Positions 28,861 to 38,800 of a stretch of DNA of 64,000 nucleotides are shown here, one piece after another; the stretch's first letter is position 1; each line of letters opens with the position of its first letter. The stretch covers positions 1 through 64,000 of the forward strand of contig NZ_JACXIZ010000016.1 in assembly GCF_014705605.1 (NCBI RefSeq), written 5' to 3'. The DNA comes from Paenibacillus sabuli. Its GTDB lineage: Bacteria; Bacillota; Bacilli; Paenibacillales; Paenibacillaceae. The position numbers were made by a program, and so were the translations under genes. The notes beneath the pieces were generated by a model. The model had not been told where the DNA came from. It saw only the letters and a list, made by a program, of their open reading frames with translations, and did no database searches.

Positions 28861-29682
28861 CTAGGTGCCGCCAGTGATGCCGATGGATTCCGCGTTTTCC
28901 GGATCGACGTAGTTGCGGATGATCGACACTTCGACACGACGGTTTTTGGCGCGTCCGGCCTCGGTATCGTTCGTGTCGACCGGGTGGTATTCGCCATAGG
29001 CGGTCGCACGCAGCCGCTGCCGGTCGAGCTCCGGATTCTCCATGAGGATATTCATGAATTCGAGCGCGCGCTTGGAGCTCAGCTCCCAGTTGGACTCGAA
29101 CGCCGGTGTCGAGATCGGCTGATTGTCGGTATGACCGGAGACGATGATCTGATAATTGGGATACTGCTGCAGCATGTTGGATATGGCGACGGCCAGCTCG
29201 CGAGCATCGGGCTTGACGATGGCGCTGCCGGATGCGAACAGCGCGTTGTCGCGGATCGTAATCATCAGCTGCGATTGATTCAGCTTGGTATCCAGTTGCG
29301 TCGTCAGGCCGTTCTGCCGAATATACTCGTCCAGTTGGCCCTTCAGCTCCTCGAGATCTTCTTGCTCGAGCTGCATCAGCGCCTCCCGCTCCATCTCCTG
29401 CGCGTCGGTCTGTCCGCCGGAGCCCGTGCGCCGTTCGCGCGTCGCATTCTCGAACTGCTGGCCGGTCGTGATGACGGCGCTGTTCTGGAGCACCCCGGAG
29501 CCGGTATTGAAGGCGACGCTGAACGCCTTGCTCATATCCTCGAATTTTTTGGCATCGACGGAGCTGGTGGCGTACAATACAATGAACAGAGCCAGCAACA
29601 GCGTCAGCAGGTCCGCATACGGGATGAGCCAGGTCTCGTCCGCATGCTCCTCATGGTCGTCGCGCTTATGCTTTTTGCTCAA
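28861..29682 (-). CDS. motB: Flagellar motor stator protein MotB
   Basis: MotB couples proton flow to flagellar rotation and anchors the stator to peptidoglycan. One membrane segment near the N-terminus carries the essential Asp24 (IPYADLLTLLLALFIVLYAT). A plug/linker region with acidic coiled-coil character (about 100-130) leads to the OmpA-like peptidoglycan-binding domain (VSGHTDNQPISTPAFESNWE ... RLRATAYGEYHPVDTN). I chose the TTG at 29682: AGGAGG lies 9 bases upstream within motA and the resulting start (LSKKHKRDDHEE) matches the family. The gene overlaps motA by 17 bases, so translation is coupled. Length 273 residues is normal. Confidence 0.95.
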   Translation of the reverse strand: MSKKHKRDDHEEHADETWLIPYADLLTLLLALFIVLYATSSVDAKKFEDMSKAFSVAFNTGSGVLQNSAVITTGQQFENATRERRTGSGGQTDAQEMEREALMQLEQEDLEELKGQLDEYIRQNGLTTQLDTKLNQSQLMITIRDNALFASGSAIVKPDARELAVAISNMLQQYPNYQIIVSGHTDNQPISTPAFESNWELSSKRALEFMNILMENPELDRQRLRATAYGEYHPVDTNDTEAGRAKNRRVEVSIIRNYVDPENAESIGITGGT

Positions 29683-30469
29683 TGAGCTCGCCCTCCTCCT
29701 GCTCCGCCATTTTCGCACGCTGCGTAGGAGTCAGGAAGACGGCTAGCTTTTGGCTGATCGCGATCGTGGAGACGCCGGACTGAATCGAGAGCAGGCCCTC
29801 GACCATCATGATGCGAATCTCGATCTCGCGGCGCGACATGCGCTTGAGCTTGTTGGCGATCGGATGCCACAGCACGTAGCCGGTAAAAATCCCGAGCAGC
29901 GTGGCGACGAAGGCTGCGGCAATGGCAGCCGCGAGCTTGTTCATGTCGCTCATATCCGAGAGCGCGGCGATCAGGCCGATGACGGCGCCGAGTACGCCGA
30001 GCGTCGGCGCGTACATGCCGGCCTGGGAGAAGATCAGGGCACCGGCCTTGTGCCGCTCCTCGGTGGCGGCGATATCCTCGAGCAGCACGTCGCGTACGAA
30101 GTCCTGATCGTTGCCGTCGATGATCATCCTCATGCCGCCGCGCAGGAACGGGTCCTTGATCTCGTCCACCTGCGTCTCCAGGGCGAGCAGGCCCTCGCGG
30201 CGGGTAATCGTCGCCCAGTCCATGAACAGACGGATCAGCTCGTCGCGGGCGATGAGCTTCGGCGTCGTGAAGATGAGCTTGATCAGCTTCGGGAACTTGG
30301 CCAGCTCTGCCATCGGAAAGCCGATAAACAGCGAGGCCGCTGTACCGACAAGGATGATGATGAATGCAGCCGGATTAATCAGATTGGTGAGCGGCGCGTG
30401 CTTGAGAAACATGCCGAGCACAACCGCTACGATACCGAGTAAAATGCCAATGATCGTTGATTTTTCCAT
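29666..30469 (-). CDS. motA: Flagellar motor stator protein MotA
   Basis: MotA forms the ion channel with MotB. The 267-residue product has four membrane segments (first: TIIGILLGIVAVVLGMFLKH) and a large cytoplasmic loop with the charged residues that push FliG. The conserved proline-containing segment MYAPTLGVLGAVIGLIAAL and the last segment FVATLLGIFTGYVLWHPIAN are present. It is first in a motAB unit read from a sigma-D-type promoter at 30505-30531. In Bacillus this pair is proton-driven; the ion cannot be told with certainty here. Confidence 0.95.
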   Translation of the reverse strand: MEKSTIIGILLGIVAVVLGMFLKHAPLTNLINPAAFIIILVGTAASLFIGFPMAELAKFPKLIKLIFTTPKLIARDELIRLFMDWATITRREGLLALETQVDEIKDPFLRGGMRMIIDGNDQDFVRDVLLEDIAATEERHKAGALIFSQAGMYAPTLGVLGAVIGLIAALSDMSDMNKLAAAIAAAFVATLLGIFTGYVLWHPIANKLKRMSRREIEIRIMMVEGLLSIQSGVSTIAISQKLAVFLTPTQRAKMAEQEEGELIEQKA

Positions 30470-30504
30470 ACGACACCCCGTCCAAAAGAATAGTCATATC
30501 TTAT

Positions 30505-30531
30505 ATATCGACAAAACATTGCAAGAAATTA
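30505..30531 (-). promoter_or_regulatory. Sigma-D-type promoter of motAB
   Basis: On the minus strand TAAT (30531-30528), a 15-base spacer and GTCGATAT (30512-30505) fit the Bacillus sigma-D pattern TAAA-N15-GCCGATAT with two differences. It lies 36 bases before motA, a flagellar-class gene expected to use this sigma factor. Confidence 0.72.
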
Positions 30532-30623
30532 GAGCAATTGCGCGACTTTTGTGCGCAACCTGTGTCAAAAGCTTGTCACCGCCCGCAAAAGCGGGTAATC
30601 CTAATCAGGAAGGCGGAGGAACG

Positions 30624-30917
30624 ATGGGTGTGCGGCACGGCAGGGAATACCGCGAGATCCTGGATGAATTGTGCGAAGCGGTGGGCGCGATTCCGAACAG
30701 TTACTTGTTTTTTGAGATGGCAGAGGAGGACTGGCACGCGCTCGAAGAGCCGGAGCGCAAGGAGGTCATGGAGGCGCTGGCCGACGATGTCTTCTACGGA
30801 CTCGGCGAGCAGCCCAGCATTCGGGTCGGAGAGGGTCAGGTGACCTATCATCCGAAGTTCCACATTATCGAAGTGGCGGTAGATGACAAGGAGAGCCGGA
30901 TCGTCAGGCTGACCTGA
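30624..30917 (+). CDS. Hypothetical protein, 97 residues
   Basis: A clear coding frame from ATG 30624 with AGGCGGAGGA 5 bases upstream. The product is a small acidic cytoplasmic protein without membrane segments: helical N-terminal half (REYREILDELCEAVGAIPNS, ERKEVMEALADDVFYGLGEQ) and beta-type C-terminal half (HPKFHIIEVAVDDKESRIVR). I do not recognise the family. It is followed after 73 bases by the pterin dehydratase gene on the same strand. Confidence 0.72.
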   Translation: MGVRHGREYREILDELCEAVGAIPNSYLFFEMAEEDWHALEEPERKEVMEALADDVFYGLGEQPSIRVGEGQVTYHPKFHIIEVAVDDKESRIVRLT

Positions 30918-30990
30918 CGAAAGACAGGCGAAAGGCGCGGTCTCAGAACCGCGCAGGAACGTGAATCTTTGGAGCAGAGGAGCGGTGGCA

Positions 30991-31278
30991 ATGACCGATA
31001 TATTGAGCCAAGCCGAGCTCGAGCATGCGCTTCAGACCCTGGAGGGCTGGTCGAGCGGACCGGAGCAGACGATCGAGAAGACGTATACACTCGGGAGCTT
31101 CCCCGAGGCGATCGCCCGGGTAGCCCAAGCAGCCGAGGCGGCCGAGGAAATGCAGCATCACCCGCGCATTGTGATCGATTATAAACGGGTAACGCTGTCC
31201 TTGACGACGCACGACGCAGGCGGCGTTACCCAGAAGGATGTGGATGGGGCGCGCCGACTGGAGGCGATTTTTACCTGA
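30991..31278 (+). CDS. phhB: Pterin-4a-carbinolamine dehydratase
   Basis: The enzyme dehydrates 4a-hydroxytetrahydropterin, recycling the pterin cofactor of aromatic amino acid hydroxylases; in bacteria without such hydroxylases its use is unclear. The 95-residue product has the family length and signature: MQHHPRIVIDYKRV (His56, His57, Pro58), followed by LTTHDAGGVTQKD (His74). I chose ATG 30991 because GAGGAG lies 8 bases upstream. No phenylalanine hydroxylase gene is in the window. Confidence 0.9.
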   Translation: MTDILSQAELEHALQTLEGWSSGPEQTIEKTYTLGSFPEAIARVAQAAEAAEEMQHHPRIVIDYKRVTLSLTTHDAGGVTQKDVDGARRLEAIFT

Positions 31279-31307
31279 CCGGCATGCCCTAGCATCGAAT
31301 TGCTGCT

Positions 31308-31335
31308 TTACATTCCTCCCCGGCTCCCTTAAAAT
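31308..31335 (+). promoter_or_regulatory. Promoter of the EAL-domain gene
   Basis: TTTACA (31308-31313), 16-base spacer, TAAAAT (31330-31335). Confidence 0.65.
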
Positions 31336-31393
31336 ACGTAACATATTGAATGTCAATTTTTATGACATCGGCAGCCGGATGAGGGAGATCGAC

Positions 31394-32680
31394 ATGTACA
31401 ACGAAGAGAGCAACCAGCCATTGCCGTCAAAGCCCGACAAGTCGACGCTGGCGCCATGCTTCCAACCGGTCCTGGCGCTGGATACGAGACGCATTGTCGG
31501 CTATGAAGTGCTTGGCCGTCAGCGTGTTGACGGCGGTTACCGCACACTCGGTCCTTTTTTTACGGATCCCCGCATCGATGCGGGCGACCAACTGGAGATT
31601 GACCGCATCATCCGCGAGCAGGCTCTCGCGCAGGCGGCGCGTGCAGGAGGAGACGGCGAACGCCCCCAGCTGTTCCTCAACCTCAAGCCTTCCTGGATGT
31701 ACGAGCAATACCAAGAAACGGGCGAACTGCTCACGCTCCAACTGATTCACAAGTACGGGATCGAGCCGTCGCGCATCGTCATCGAGGTGACGGAGGAGGC
31801 CTTCCTGGGCTCGATGCAGGTGCTGCGCGAGATCATCGACGTCTACCGGGCGCACGGCTGCCAGATCGCCATTGACGATGTCGGCAAGGGCTTCAGCAAC
31901 GCCGACCGCATCGCCCAGATCGCACCGAGCCTGCTCAAGGTGGACATCCACATGATGAAGCAGAGCGCCAGCGACTACGGCTACTTCGGCGCGCTGCGCT
32001 CGTTCTCGACGTTGGCCGAGCAGATTGGCGCATCCCTGCTGATCGAGGGCATCGAGACGCGCGAGGATCTGCGGCGGGCGATCGAGATCGGCGCCCGGTA
32101 TGCACAGGGCTACTTGTTCGCCCCGGCGGAGCCGCAGTTCCGCGCCGCGGGCGAGTTTGCCGGACTGATCGAGGAAGAGCTGGAGGCGCACCGGATGAGC
32201 CTGCTGGCCGTCGAGCGGCGGTGGCGCCGGGCGGCAGGTCGGCTCAAGCGGCAGGTCGGCGCGGTGCATGCCGAAGCGGTGGCGTCGCCTGCGGCGGATG
32301 CGGACCGGCTCGGCGCGGATGCGGCCGAGCTGGCCGATCGGCTGATCGAGCAGCTCCTGCCGCTGCTTGACGATAGCTGCATACGCGTCTACCTGTGCCG
32401 CGAGGACGGCCAGCAGCTCTCGTCCAATTATGTGCGCGAAGGCCGCGGCGGCGCATGGCGCAGACAGAGCGGGTACCGCGGCTCCAATTGGAGCTGGCGC
32501 CCGTATTTTGTGTCGAATCTGCTCGCGCTCGAAGGCCGGGCGGATGCGATGGTATCGCGCACGTACACCGATCTGGAGACGAGGACCCGGATTCGCACGA
32601 TGTCGGTGCACACGGCGGCGAGCGGGGTGCTGTTCGTCGACCGGATCGATCACGATGCGCTGCAGCCGCACGCGTACTGA
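31394..32680 (+). CDS. EAL-domain c-di-GMP protein, YkuI-like
   Basis: A soluble 428-residue protein with an N-terminal EAL domain (about 15-245) and a C-terminal YkuI_C-type PAS-like domain (about 265-425; IRVYLCREDGQQLSSNYVRE). The EAL signature is EVL (Glu38 in VGYEVLGRQ) as in Bacillus YkuI. The other metal and substrate residues are kept: Asn96 (LFLNLKP), Glu131 (VIEVTEE), Asp161-Asp162 (AIDDVGKG), Lys182 (LLKVDIHM), IEGIET and QGYLF. It binds and may hydrolyse c-di-GMP. I chose ATG 31394 because GAGGGAG lies 6 bases upstream. PilZ and motAB genes nearby suggest motility-related c-di-GMP control. Confidence 0.9.
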   Translation: MYNEESNQPLPSKPDKSTLAPCFQPVLALDTRRIVGYEVLGRQRVDGGYRTLGPFFTDPRIDAGDQLEIDRIIREQALAQAARAGGDGERPQLFLNLKPSWMYEQYQETGELLTLQLIHKYGIEPSRIVIEVTEEAFLGSMQVLREIIDVYRAHGCQIAIDDVGKGFSNADRIAQIAPSLLKVDIHMMKQSASDYGYFGALRSFSTLAEQIGASLLIEGIETREDLRRAIEIGARYAQGYLFAPAEPQFRAAGEFAGLIEEELEAHRMSLLAVERRWRRAAGRLKRQVGAVHAEAVASPAADADRLGADAAELADRLIEQLLPLLDDSCIRVYLCREDGQQLSSNYVREGRGGAWRRQSGYRGSNWSWRPYFVSNLLALEGRADAMVSRTYTDLETRTRIRTMSVHTAASGVLFVDRIDHDALQPHAY

Positions 32681-32840
32681 GCGTGCGGCTGCAGCGCGTT
32701 GCGACAGCGACGCTGCAACTGAGCGCCGCTCATGACCATTAGAATTACAGCCGGGTGCTCTGGCGGGCGCTCTGACGAGCGACCTCATGGGCTGCTCGCG
32801 GGAAACAAGACGCGTCGTCTCGCCTTGCCCATCGGTCAGT

Positions 32841-33425
32841 CTACGCCTCGAGCGGAGGCTGGCCGGGCCCGTGCTCCGGCAGGTAAACCATGCAGTGGAA
32901 CTGCGCCCGGCCGTGCGTGGAGTCGCGCTCGTACGTATCCGTGATGCAAAAGCCCGCCCGCTCGTAGGCGCGAATCGCCCGGGTATTCCACGTCAGCACC
33001 TCCAGATCGATCTGCTCGCCCGGCGCGCGGCGCCTCGCCTCATCGGCGATCAGGCGCACGAAGCGCGCGCCGAGCCCTCGACTGCACAGCTCGGGGTGCA
33101 GGCCGAGCCCGAGCCGGAGCACGCCGACCAGCGGGAAGAACTGGGCGAATCCGAGCAGGCCGCCCCAGGGATCGACGATCGCGGCGAACTGACGCCGCCG
33201 AACGCGCCGGTCTCCGAAATCGGAGCCGCTGCGCACCATGTCGGCCCAGGCAGGCCAATTGAAACGCTCGTAGGGCGACGGATAGCGCCAGTCACAGATT
33301 TGGCGGGCGTGGAACACCGACAGCGGGACGAGCATCATCTCGCCGATCGGCAGACGCGGCGGCGGCGCGGCATCTGCCGATCGGCGCTCATGCGCAGGGC
33401 CGGGGGGCGGGAGCGGACGGGGCAT
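32841..33425 (-). CDS. GNAT-family N-acetyltransferase
   Basis: A 194-residue acetyltransferase. The acetyl-CoA pyrophosphate loop is visible as LHPELCSRGLGARFVRLIAD (pattern R/Q-x2-G-x-G/A) and motif B as LEVLTWNTRAIRAYERAGF. The N-terminal ~28 residues (rich in P, R and A) precede the fold, whose first strand is MMLVPLSVFHARQICDW. ATG 33425 has GAGGAGG 7 bases upstream, which supports the longer start. The substrate is unknown. It lies 26 bases downstream of fabV on the same strand and could share its transcript. Confidence 0.88.
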   Translation of the reverse strand: MPRPLPPPGPAHERRSADAAPPPRLPIGEMMLVPLSVFHARQICDWRYPSPYERFNWPAWADMVRSGSDFGDRRVRRRQFAAIVDPWGGLLGFAQFFPLVGVLRLGLGLHPELCSRGLGARFVRLIADEARRRAPGEQIDLEVLTWNTRAIRAYERAGFCITDTYERDSTHGRAQFHCMVYLPEHGPGQPPLEA

Positions 33426-33451
33426 GGGCGGACCTCCTCGGATACGAAAAA

Positions 33452-34663
33452 TTAGCGCGCGGGCGGCTCAGCGGCTACGGCGGCCGGGATGGCGACCTCG
33501 GGATCGACGTCGGCCTCGTAATCGATGCCGGGCATCTCAAAGCCAAACAGCCGGAAAAATTCGCGGCGGTAGCCCTCCAGATCGGCGAGCGCCCCGAGAT
33601 TGTCGCCGGTCAGGGCGTCCCAGCGCCGTGTCACCTCGGCCTGGACGTCCTCGCGCAGCTCCAGATCGTCGAGGCGGATGCGGCCCTCCCGGTCGACTGG
33701 AGTGCCGCCGTCCGCGTACAGCCGCTCCGCCAGCAAGCGGTACGACTGCTCGATACAGCCCTCGTGCAGCCCCTTTTCCTTCATGACCTTGTACAAGACG
33801 GACACATACAGCGGCACGACCGGAATGGCGGAGCTGGATTGCGTGACGAGCGCCTTGGTCACCGCGACATAGGCGCGGCCGCCGTCCGAGGACAGACGCT
33901 CGTCCAGCCGCTGCGCGGTGCGCTCCAGATCGTCCTTGGCAGCGCCGATCGTGCCGGCCCGGTAGATTGCCTGTGTGATCGCCGAGCCGATATACGAGTA
34001 GGCCACCGTGCCGGCGTCCGGGCTGAGCACCTCGGCCTCGCGGAGCGCGTCGATCCAGGCGGCCCAGTCGTCGCCGCCCATGACCGCTACAGTATCCGCG
34101 ACCTCGGCCTCGGTACCGGGCTCGATCGTGACCGTGCTGATCTCGCCGGTGTGGAAGTTCACGGTCTTGTTCGTATAGGGAGCGCCGAGCGGCTTGAGCA
34201 CCGATTGGCGCGCTTCGCCGGTCTGCGGATCGATACGGCGCGCGGTGGCGACGCTGTAGACGACGAGATCGACCTGGCCGACCAGCGCTCGGATCTTGGC
34301 GATCGCGGCTGCTTTGGTGGCGGCATCGAAGGCGTCGCCGGTGACGCTCGCCGAGATGAGGCCGGCCTCGGCGGCCGCCTGCTCAAAGGCGGCGGAGTTG
34401 TACCAGCCGGCAGAGGCGGTGCGCCGGGCACTGCCCTGACTCGGACGATAGACGCCGATTGTGGCGGCGCCGGCGCCAAAGGCGGCGGCGATGCGCGCCG
34501 ACAGGCCGTAGCCGGTAGAGGCTCCGATGATGAGCGCGCTGCGCGGGCCTTTCACTGCCGGGCGGGCGCGTACGTATTCGATCTGCTGCCGCACCTGCGC
34601 CGCGCAGCCCAGCGGGTGGGCGGTCGTGCAGATGAAGCCGCGTGTTCTCGGTTGGATAATCAT
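33452..34663 (-). CDS. fabV: Enoyl-ACP / trans-2-enoyl-CoA reductase FabV
   Basis: FabV reduces the trans-2 double bond of enoyl thioesters with NADH, the last step of fatty acid elongation (or crotonyl-CoA reduction in Ter relatives). The 403-residue length is normal. The cofactor loop is GASTGYGLS (47-55) and the family catalytic pair Tyr-x8-Lys is Tyr235-Lys244 (IYRAGTIGAAK). I chose ATG 34663 (MIIQPRTRGFICTTAHP) because GAGAGGAAG lies 9 bases upstream. FabV is often an extra enoyl reductase beside FabI and is insensitive to triclosan in characterised cases. It is divergent from the AraC regulator at 34852. Confidence 0.95.
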   Translation of the reverse strand: MIIQPRTRGFICTTAHPLGCAAQVRQQIEYVRARPAVKGPRSALIIGASTGYGLSARIAAAFGAGAATIGVYRPSQGSARRTASAGWYNSAAFEQAAAEAGLISASVTGDAFDAATKAAAIAKIRALVGQVDLVVYSVATARRIDPQTGEARQSVLKPLGAPYTNKTVNFHTGEISTVTIEPGTEAEVADTVAVMGGDDWAAWIDALREAEVLSPDAGTVAYSYIGSAITQAIYRAGTIGAAKDDLERTAQRLDERLSSDGGRAYVAVTKALVTQSSSAIPVVPLYVSVLYKVMKEKGLHEGCIEQSYRLLAERLYADGGTPVDREGRIRLDDLELREDVQAEVTRRWDALTGDNLGALADLEGYRREFFRLFGFEMPGIDYEADVDPEVAIPAAVAAEPPAR

Positions 34664-34851
34664 ATGAGCATTCTTCCTCTCTTGCATTCGATTCTTCTCT
34701 ATTGTATCGCATATTCGTCCTCGCGTACGGATTATCCTGCCGGCTATCCGCTTATTTTGCCTGCCGCCAAGGAATCCCGGTCCGCATCATCGAATTGTAT
34801 AGACACGAGACAGGCCCGATCGGCCTGTCCACGCACGGGAGGGACGGCGTC

Positions 34852-35676
34852 ATGCGCGAGCTGCTCGCACAATTGCATTGCCGCATCATCAATGTCTTTC
34901 ATCGGAACCGGGACTTCTGGCAAAGACAGCCCTACATTATCAGTAATCCGACCCGGCTGCTCAGTTTCGTATACGTCTACGGCGGCGAAGGCGAGCTGGA
35001 GCTGGACGGGGCGCGCACCGCGCTCGAAGCCGGCTGTGTCTTCCAGATCCCCTACGGCCGCCACCTCGTGCTGCGCAGCGAACCGCAGCGGCCGCTCTGT
35101 TACTATACCGTACAATATGACTATACACGCGTCGTATGGGAGGGCGAAGCGGCCGCATGCGAGCGCCCGGCAGCGCGCATCCTGCCGCTGCCGCTCGTCA
35201 TGCCGATGCCCGATCAGGCTGGGATGCGCGTCGGCATGGAGCGGCTCTACCGGCTGTGGACGAGCAAGTCCCCCGGCTTCGCCGGTCGGGCCCAGCTGGC
35301 CTTCGTGACGCTGCTGCATCACGTCTTCGATCAGACGAGCGCGCAGCGCGAGGCGGATCCGGCCGAGCAGGCGATTCATGCCAGCGCCGCCTATATTGAG
35401 CAGCATTACGCGGACCCGCTGGAGCGGGAGGCGCTGGCGCGCCGGGCCTCGCTGTCGAGCAGCTACTACTCGGTGCTCTTCAAGCGTCACGTCGGCTGTA
35501 CGCCGGTGCAGTACATTACGCGGATTCGTATGGACAGTGCGATGCAGCTGCTCAAGGAGAGCAATCTGCCGGTGTCGGAGGTCGCCCGCCAGGTCGGATA
35601 CGAGGATGCGCTGTACTTCACGCGCGTGTTCTCGCGGGCGATCGGCATGACGCCGCGCGCCTTTCGGCGCGGTTAA
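34852..35676 (+). CDS. AraC-family transcriptional regulator
   Basis: A 274-residue regulator with an N-terminal cupin-like sugar-sensing domain (about 10-130; YVYGGEGELELDGARTALEA, then CVFQIPYGRHLVLRS) and a C-terminal double helix-turn-helix (about 175-272; LARRASLSSSYYSVLFKRHV and VSEVARQVGYEDALYFTRVF). ATG 34852 follows GGGAGGGA by about 8 bases. It ends 132 bases before the giant lyase gene on the same strand and most likely controls it. Divergent from fabV, with no apparent link to it. Confidence 0.9.
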   Translation: MRELLAQLHCRIINVFHRNRDFWQRQPYIISNPTRLLSFVYVYGGEGELELDGARTALEAGCVFQIPYGRHLVLRSEPQRPLCYYTVQYDYTRVVWEGEAAACERPAARILPLPLVMPMPDQAGMRVGMERLYRLWTSKSPGFAGRAQLAFVTLLHHVFDQTSAQREADPAEQAIHASAAYIEQHYADPLEREALARRASLSSSYYSVLFKRHVGCTPVQYITRIRMDSAMQLLKESNLPVSEVARQVGYEDALYFTRVFSRAIGMTPRAFRRG

Positions 35677-35744
35677 CCAATTGTCCAGCTTCCTTCATCT
35701 TTTTTGCATTTACTTTGGGGCCGGTAATTCGCGATACTATTGTC

Positions 35745-35758
35745 TGTAAGGGCTTACA
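35745..35758. promoter_or_regulatory. Perfect palindrome before the lyase gene (cre-like)
   Basis: TGTAAGGGCTTACA differs from the optimal CcpA site TGTAAGCGCTTACA by one central base. It lies 5 bases after a possible -10 (TACTAT 35735-35740), an operator position, 50 bases before the lyase start. Confidence 0.6.
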
Positions 35759-35808
35759 TTTAGAATTGGAAATAAAGCCCGAATCCCCAATTACAGGAGG
35801 GAATTGAG

Positions 35809-38800
35809 ATGAACGTATCGCACAAGATTGGAGGCCGGGCGGCGGCGTGGCTGGCGGCACCGCTGCTGGCCGCGCTGCTCGCGGCGGTCATGCTGCCGGG
35901 CGAGCGGGCGGCGGCGGACCCGTCGTGGCCTTTTCAGCTGTTCGCGTACGACTTCGAGCAGGATGCGACGGGCGGACCGCCGCATGTCGACAGCGCGGAC
36001 GATGCCGCATGGACGAGCAGTGCGCGCAGCGCGCAGTCGCCGCTGACGGTCATCGCCGAGGACGGCGGCCAGGTGCTGGAATATGCACGCGTGAGCGAGG
36101 CGACCGGCTACGGCGGTCCGCGCGTGGAGAAGCGCGTGTCGCTGGAGGAGGAGGGTCAGCTCCGCGTCGAGATGCGGGTGCGGACGCTGGGCCACCGCTT
36201 CTATCTGGAGCTGCGCAGCAATGACAATAACGCGCCGGCAGCGACGCAACTGGTCTCGCTGAACGGCCCCGGCCTGATCGCCAATCCGCCGGCCGGCCTG
36301 ACGCTCGACGGCAGCGAGTATGTCGACGCCGCAGCGGTGGTCGATCTGTCCACCGGGACGTATACGAGCTACCTGGACGGCGTCGAGGTGGCCAGCGGTG
36401 CGATCAATGCCGCGCTCGATGTGACGCAGCCGGTGATGCTGCGGTTCGCAGCGCTGCTCTCCCCCGGGGAGAAGGTGAATCTTGACGACGTCTCGATTCG
36501 CACCGACGGCGCCGGTCTGCCGGCGGATTCGGTCATTGCGGACCTGTCGCCCGAGCATCCGCGCCTGATGGCGACGGCAGCCGATTTTGCCGCAATCCGG
36601 ACGATGGTGCAGACGGATCCGACCGCCGGAGCCTGGTACGATCAGATCGAGTCGCGGGCCGAGGCGCTGCTCGCGCAGCCGGTGTCGGAGTATGAATTTC
36701 CCGACGGGCGGACCCTGCTGATCATCACGCGCCAGGTGCTGGACCGCGCGTATTATCTGGCGACGGCGTATCAGGTGAGCGAAGATGACCGTTACGCCGA
36801 GCGGCTGTGGGACGAGCTGGAGGCAGCGGCGGCCTTTCCGGACTGGAATCCGGTGAGCTTCCTGAGCACCGCCGAGATGACGCATGCCTTCGCGATCGGG
36901 TACGACTGGCTGTACGACTACTGGACGCCGGCGCGGCGGGCGACGCTGGAGACGGCGATCGTCGAGCTGGGGCTGACGCCGGGCCAGGAGGGCTATGACA
37001 CCGGTGCCTGGTGGGCGACGACGACGAACAATTGGAACATCGTCACCAACGGCGGGCTCGGGCTCGGCGCCCTGGCGGTGGCCGACAAGGCCCCGGCCCT
37101 GGCGGACGATATCATCTCCCGCGGTCTGGACAACCTGCCGATCGCGATCGACGAATATGCGCCGGACGGGGCATACCCCGAGAGTGTCGGGTACTGGGCC
37201 TTCGCGACGCGCTATCTGGTGCCGTATATCGATGCGCTGGAGACAGCGCTCGGCGACAGCTACGGTCTGGCGGACCTGCCCGGGCTGAGCACGACCGGGG
37301 ATTACCCGATCTATCTGGCCGGGCCGAGCGGACGCATGTTCCATTATTATGATGCGAGCGGCACGACGCAGCGGCCGCCGGAGATGCTGTGGCTGGGCGA
37401 GCGCTACGACGAGCCGGTCTACAGCTGGTGGGCGCTGCAGGGCGCCAATGTGACGCCGCGGCAGCTGCTCTGGTACGAGCCGGGCTACGCGGAGGCGCTG
37501 ACGGCGGCAGATTGGCCGCTGGACAAGTACTTCCGGGCCTCGGAGGTCGTCACCTCGCGTAGTGCCTGGGACGACCAGCAGGCGGTGTTCACGGGCTTCA
37601 AGGCCGGCGACAATCAGTCGAATCACGGCGACCTCGACCTGGGCACCTTCGTCTTCGACGCGCTCGGCCAGCGCTGGGCCGAGGAGCTCGGCTCCGAGGA
37701 CTACGGCGTGCCCGGCTACTGGAGCGACGGGGCTGACGGGACGCGCTGGGACTACTACCGCAAGCGCGCCGAGGGGCAGAATACGCTCGTCGTCAATCCC
37801 GGCTCCGGTCCCGATCAGGACCCGCTGGCGACCGGCGAGATCACGCGCACGGCTAGCGGGCCGGCGGAGAGCTACTCGATCGCGGACTTGACTGAGGCGT
37901 ATGCGCCGCACGGCGTGACACGCTGGGAGCGCGGCGTCGCGCTGCTGGACCACCGCCGCCAGGCCCTGATCCAGGACGAGCTGGAGGCGAATGCGCCGGT
38001 GGACGCCTGGTGGTTCATGCATACGCATGCCGATATCGAGATTGCGCCGGACGGCCGCTCGGCGGTGCTCACCTACGACGGCGAGCAGCTGCTGGCGCGC
38101 ATCCTCTCGCCGGCGACCGGCGCCGCCTTCGCCTCGATGGACGCGGCGCCGCTGTGGACCTCGCCCGATCCGGCGGAGCAATCGTCCAACGCCGCCATGC
38201 ACAAGCTGGCGATCCAGCTCGAGGAGGTCGACGACTTGCAGCTGTCGGTGCTGCTGACGCCGCTCTACGAGGGGGAACCGACCCTGGCCGCACCGGCCGT
38301 GGAGCCGCTGACAGACTGGTCGATCGACGCACCGGCGATGCCGGAGCTGGATGGACTAAGCGTGGACGGGACGCCGCTGACGGACTTCGCGTCCGCCAAG
38401 TACACGTACACCCGGGTGCTGGCCAGCGGCGCGTCCGTGCCGGTCGTCGCTGCGACTACGGCCGATCCTGGCGACGCGGTCACCGTCCAGCAGGCGGCCG
38501 CGCTGCCCGGCAGCGCGAGCGTCACAGTCTCGCGAGCCGGCCTGCCGGATGCGGTGTATCAGATTCACTTCCGTACGCCGTCCGGCGGGCCCGTCACCGC
38601 GAGCATCGACGGCACGTATCCGCCGGCGTTCACGATTGACGGCAACCTGGGCACGTTCTTCTCGGCGGAGGGAGACGGCCAATGGGTGCAATACGATCTG
38701 GGCAGCGCGATGTCGGTAGACGGCGTGCGACTGGCTTGGTATCAGGGGGACGTGCGCGCCTTCACCTTCGACGTGCTCGGCTCGCTGGACGGCTCGAGCT

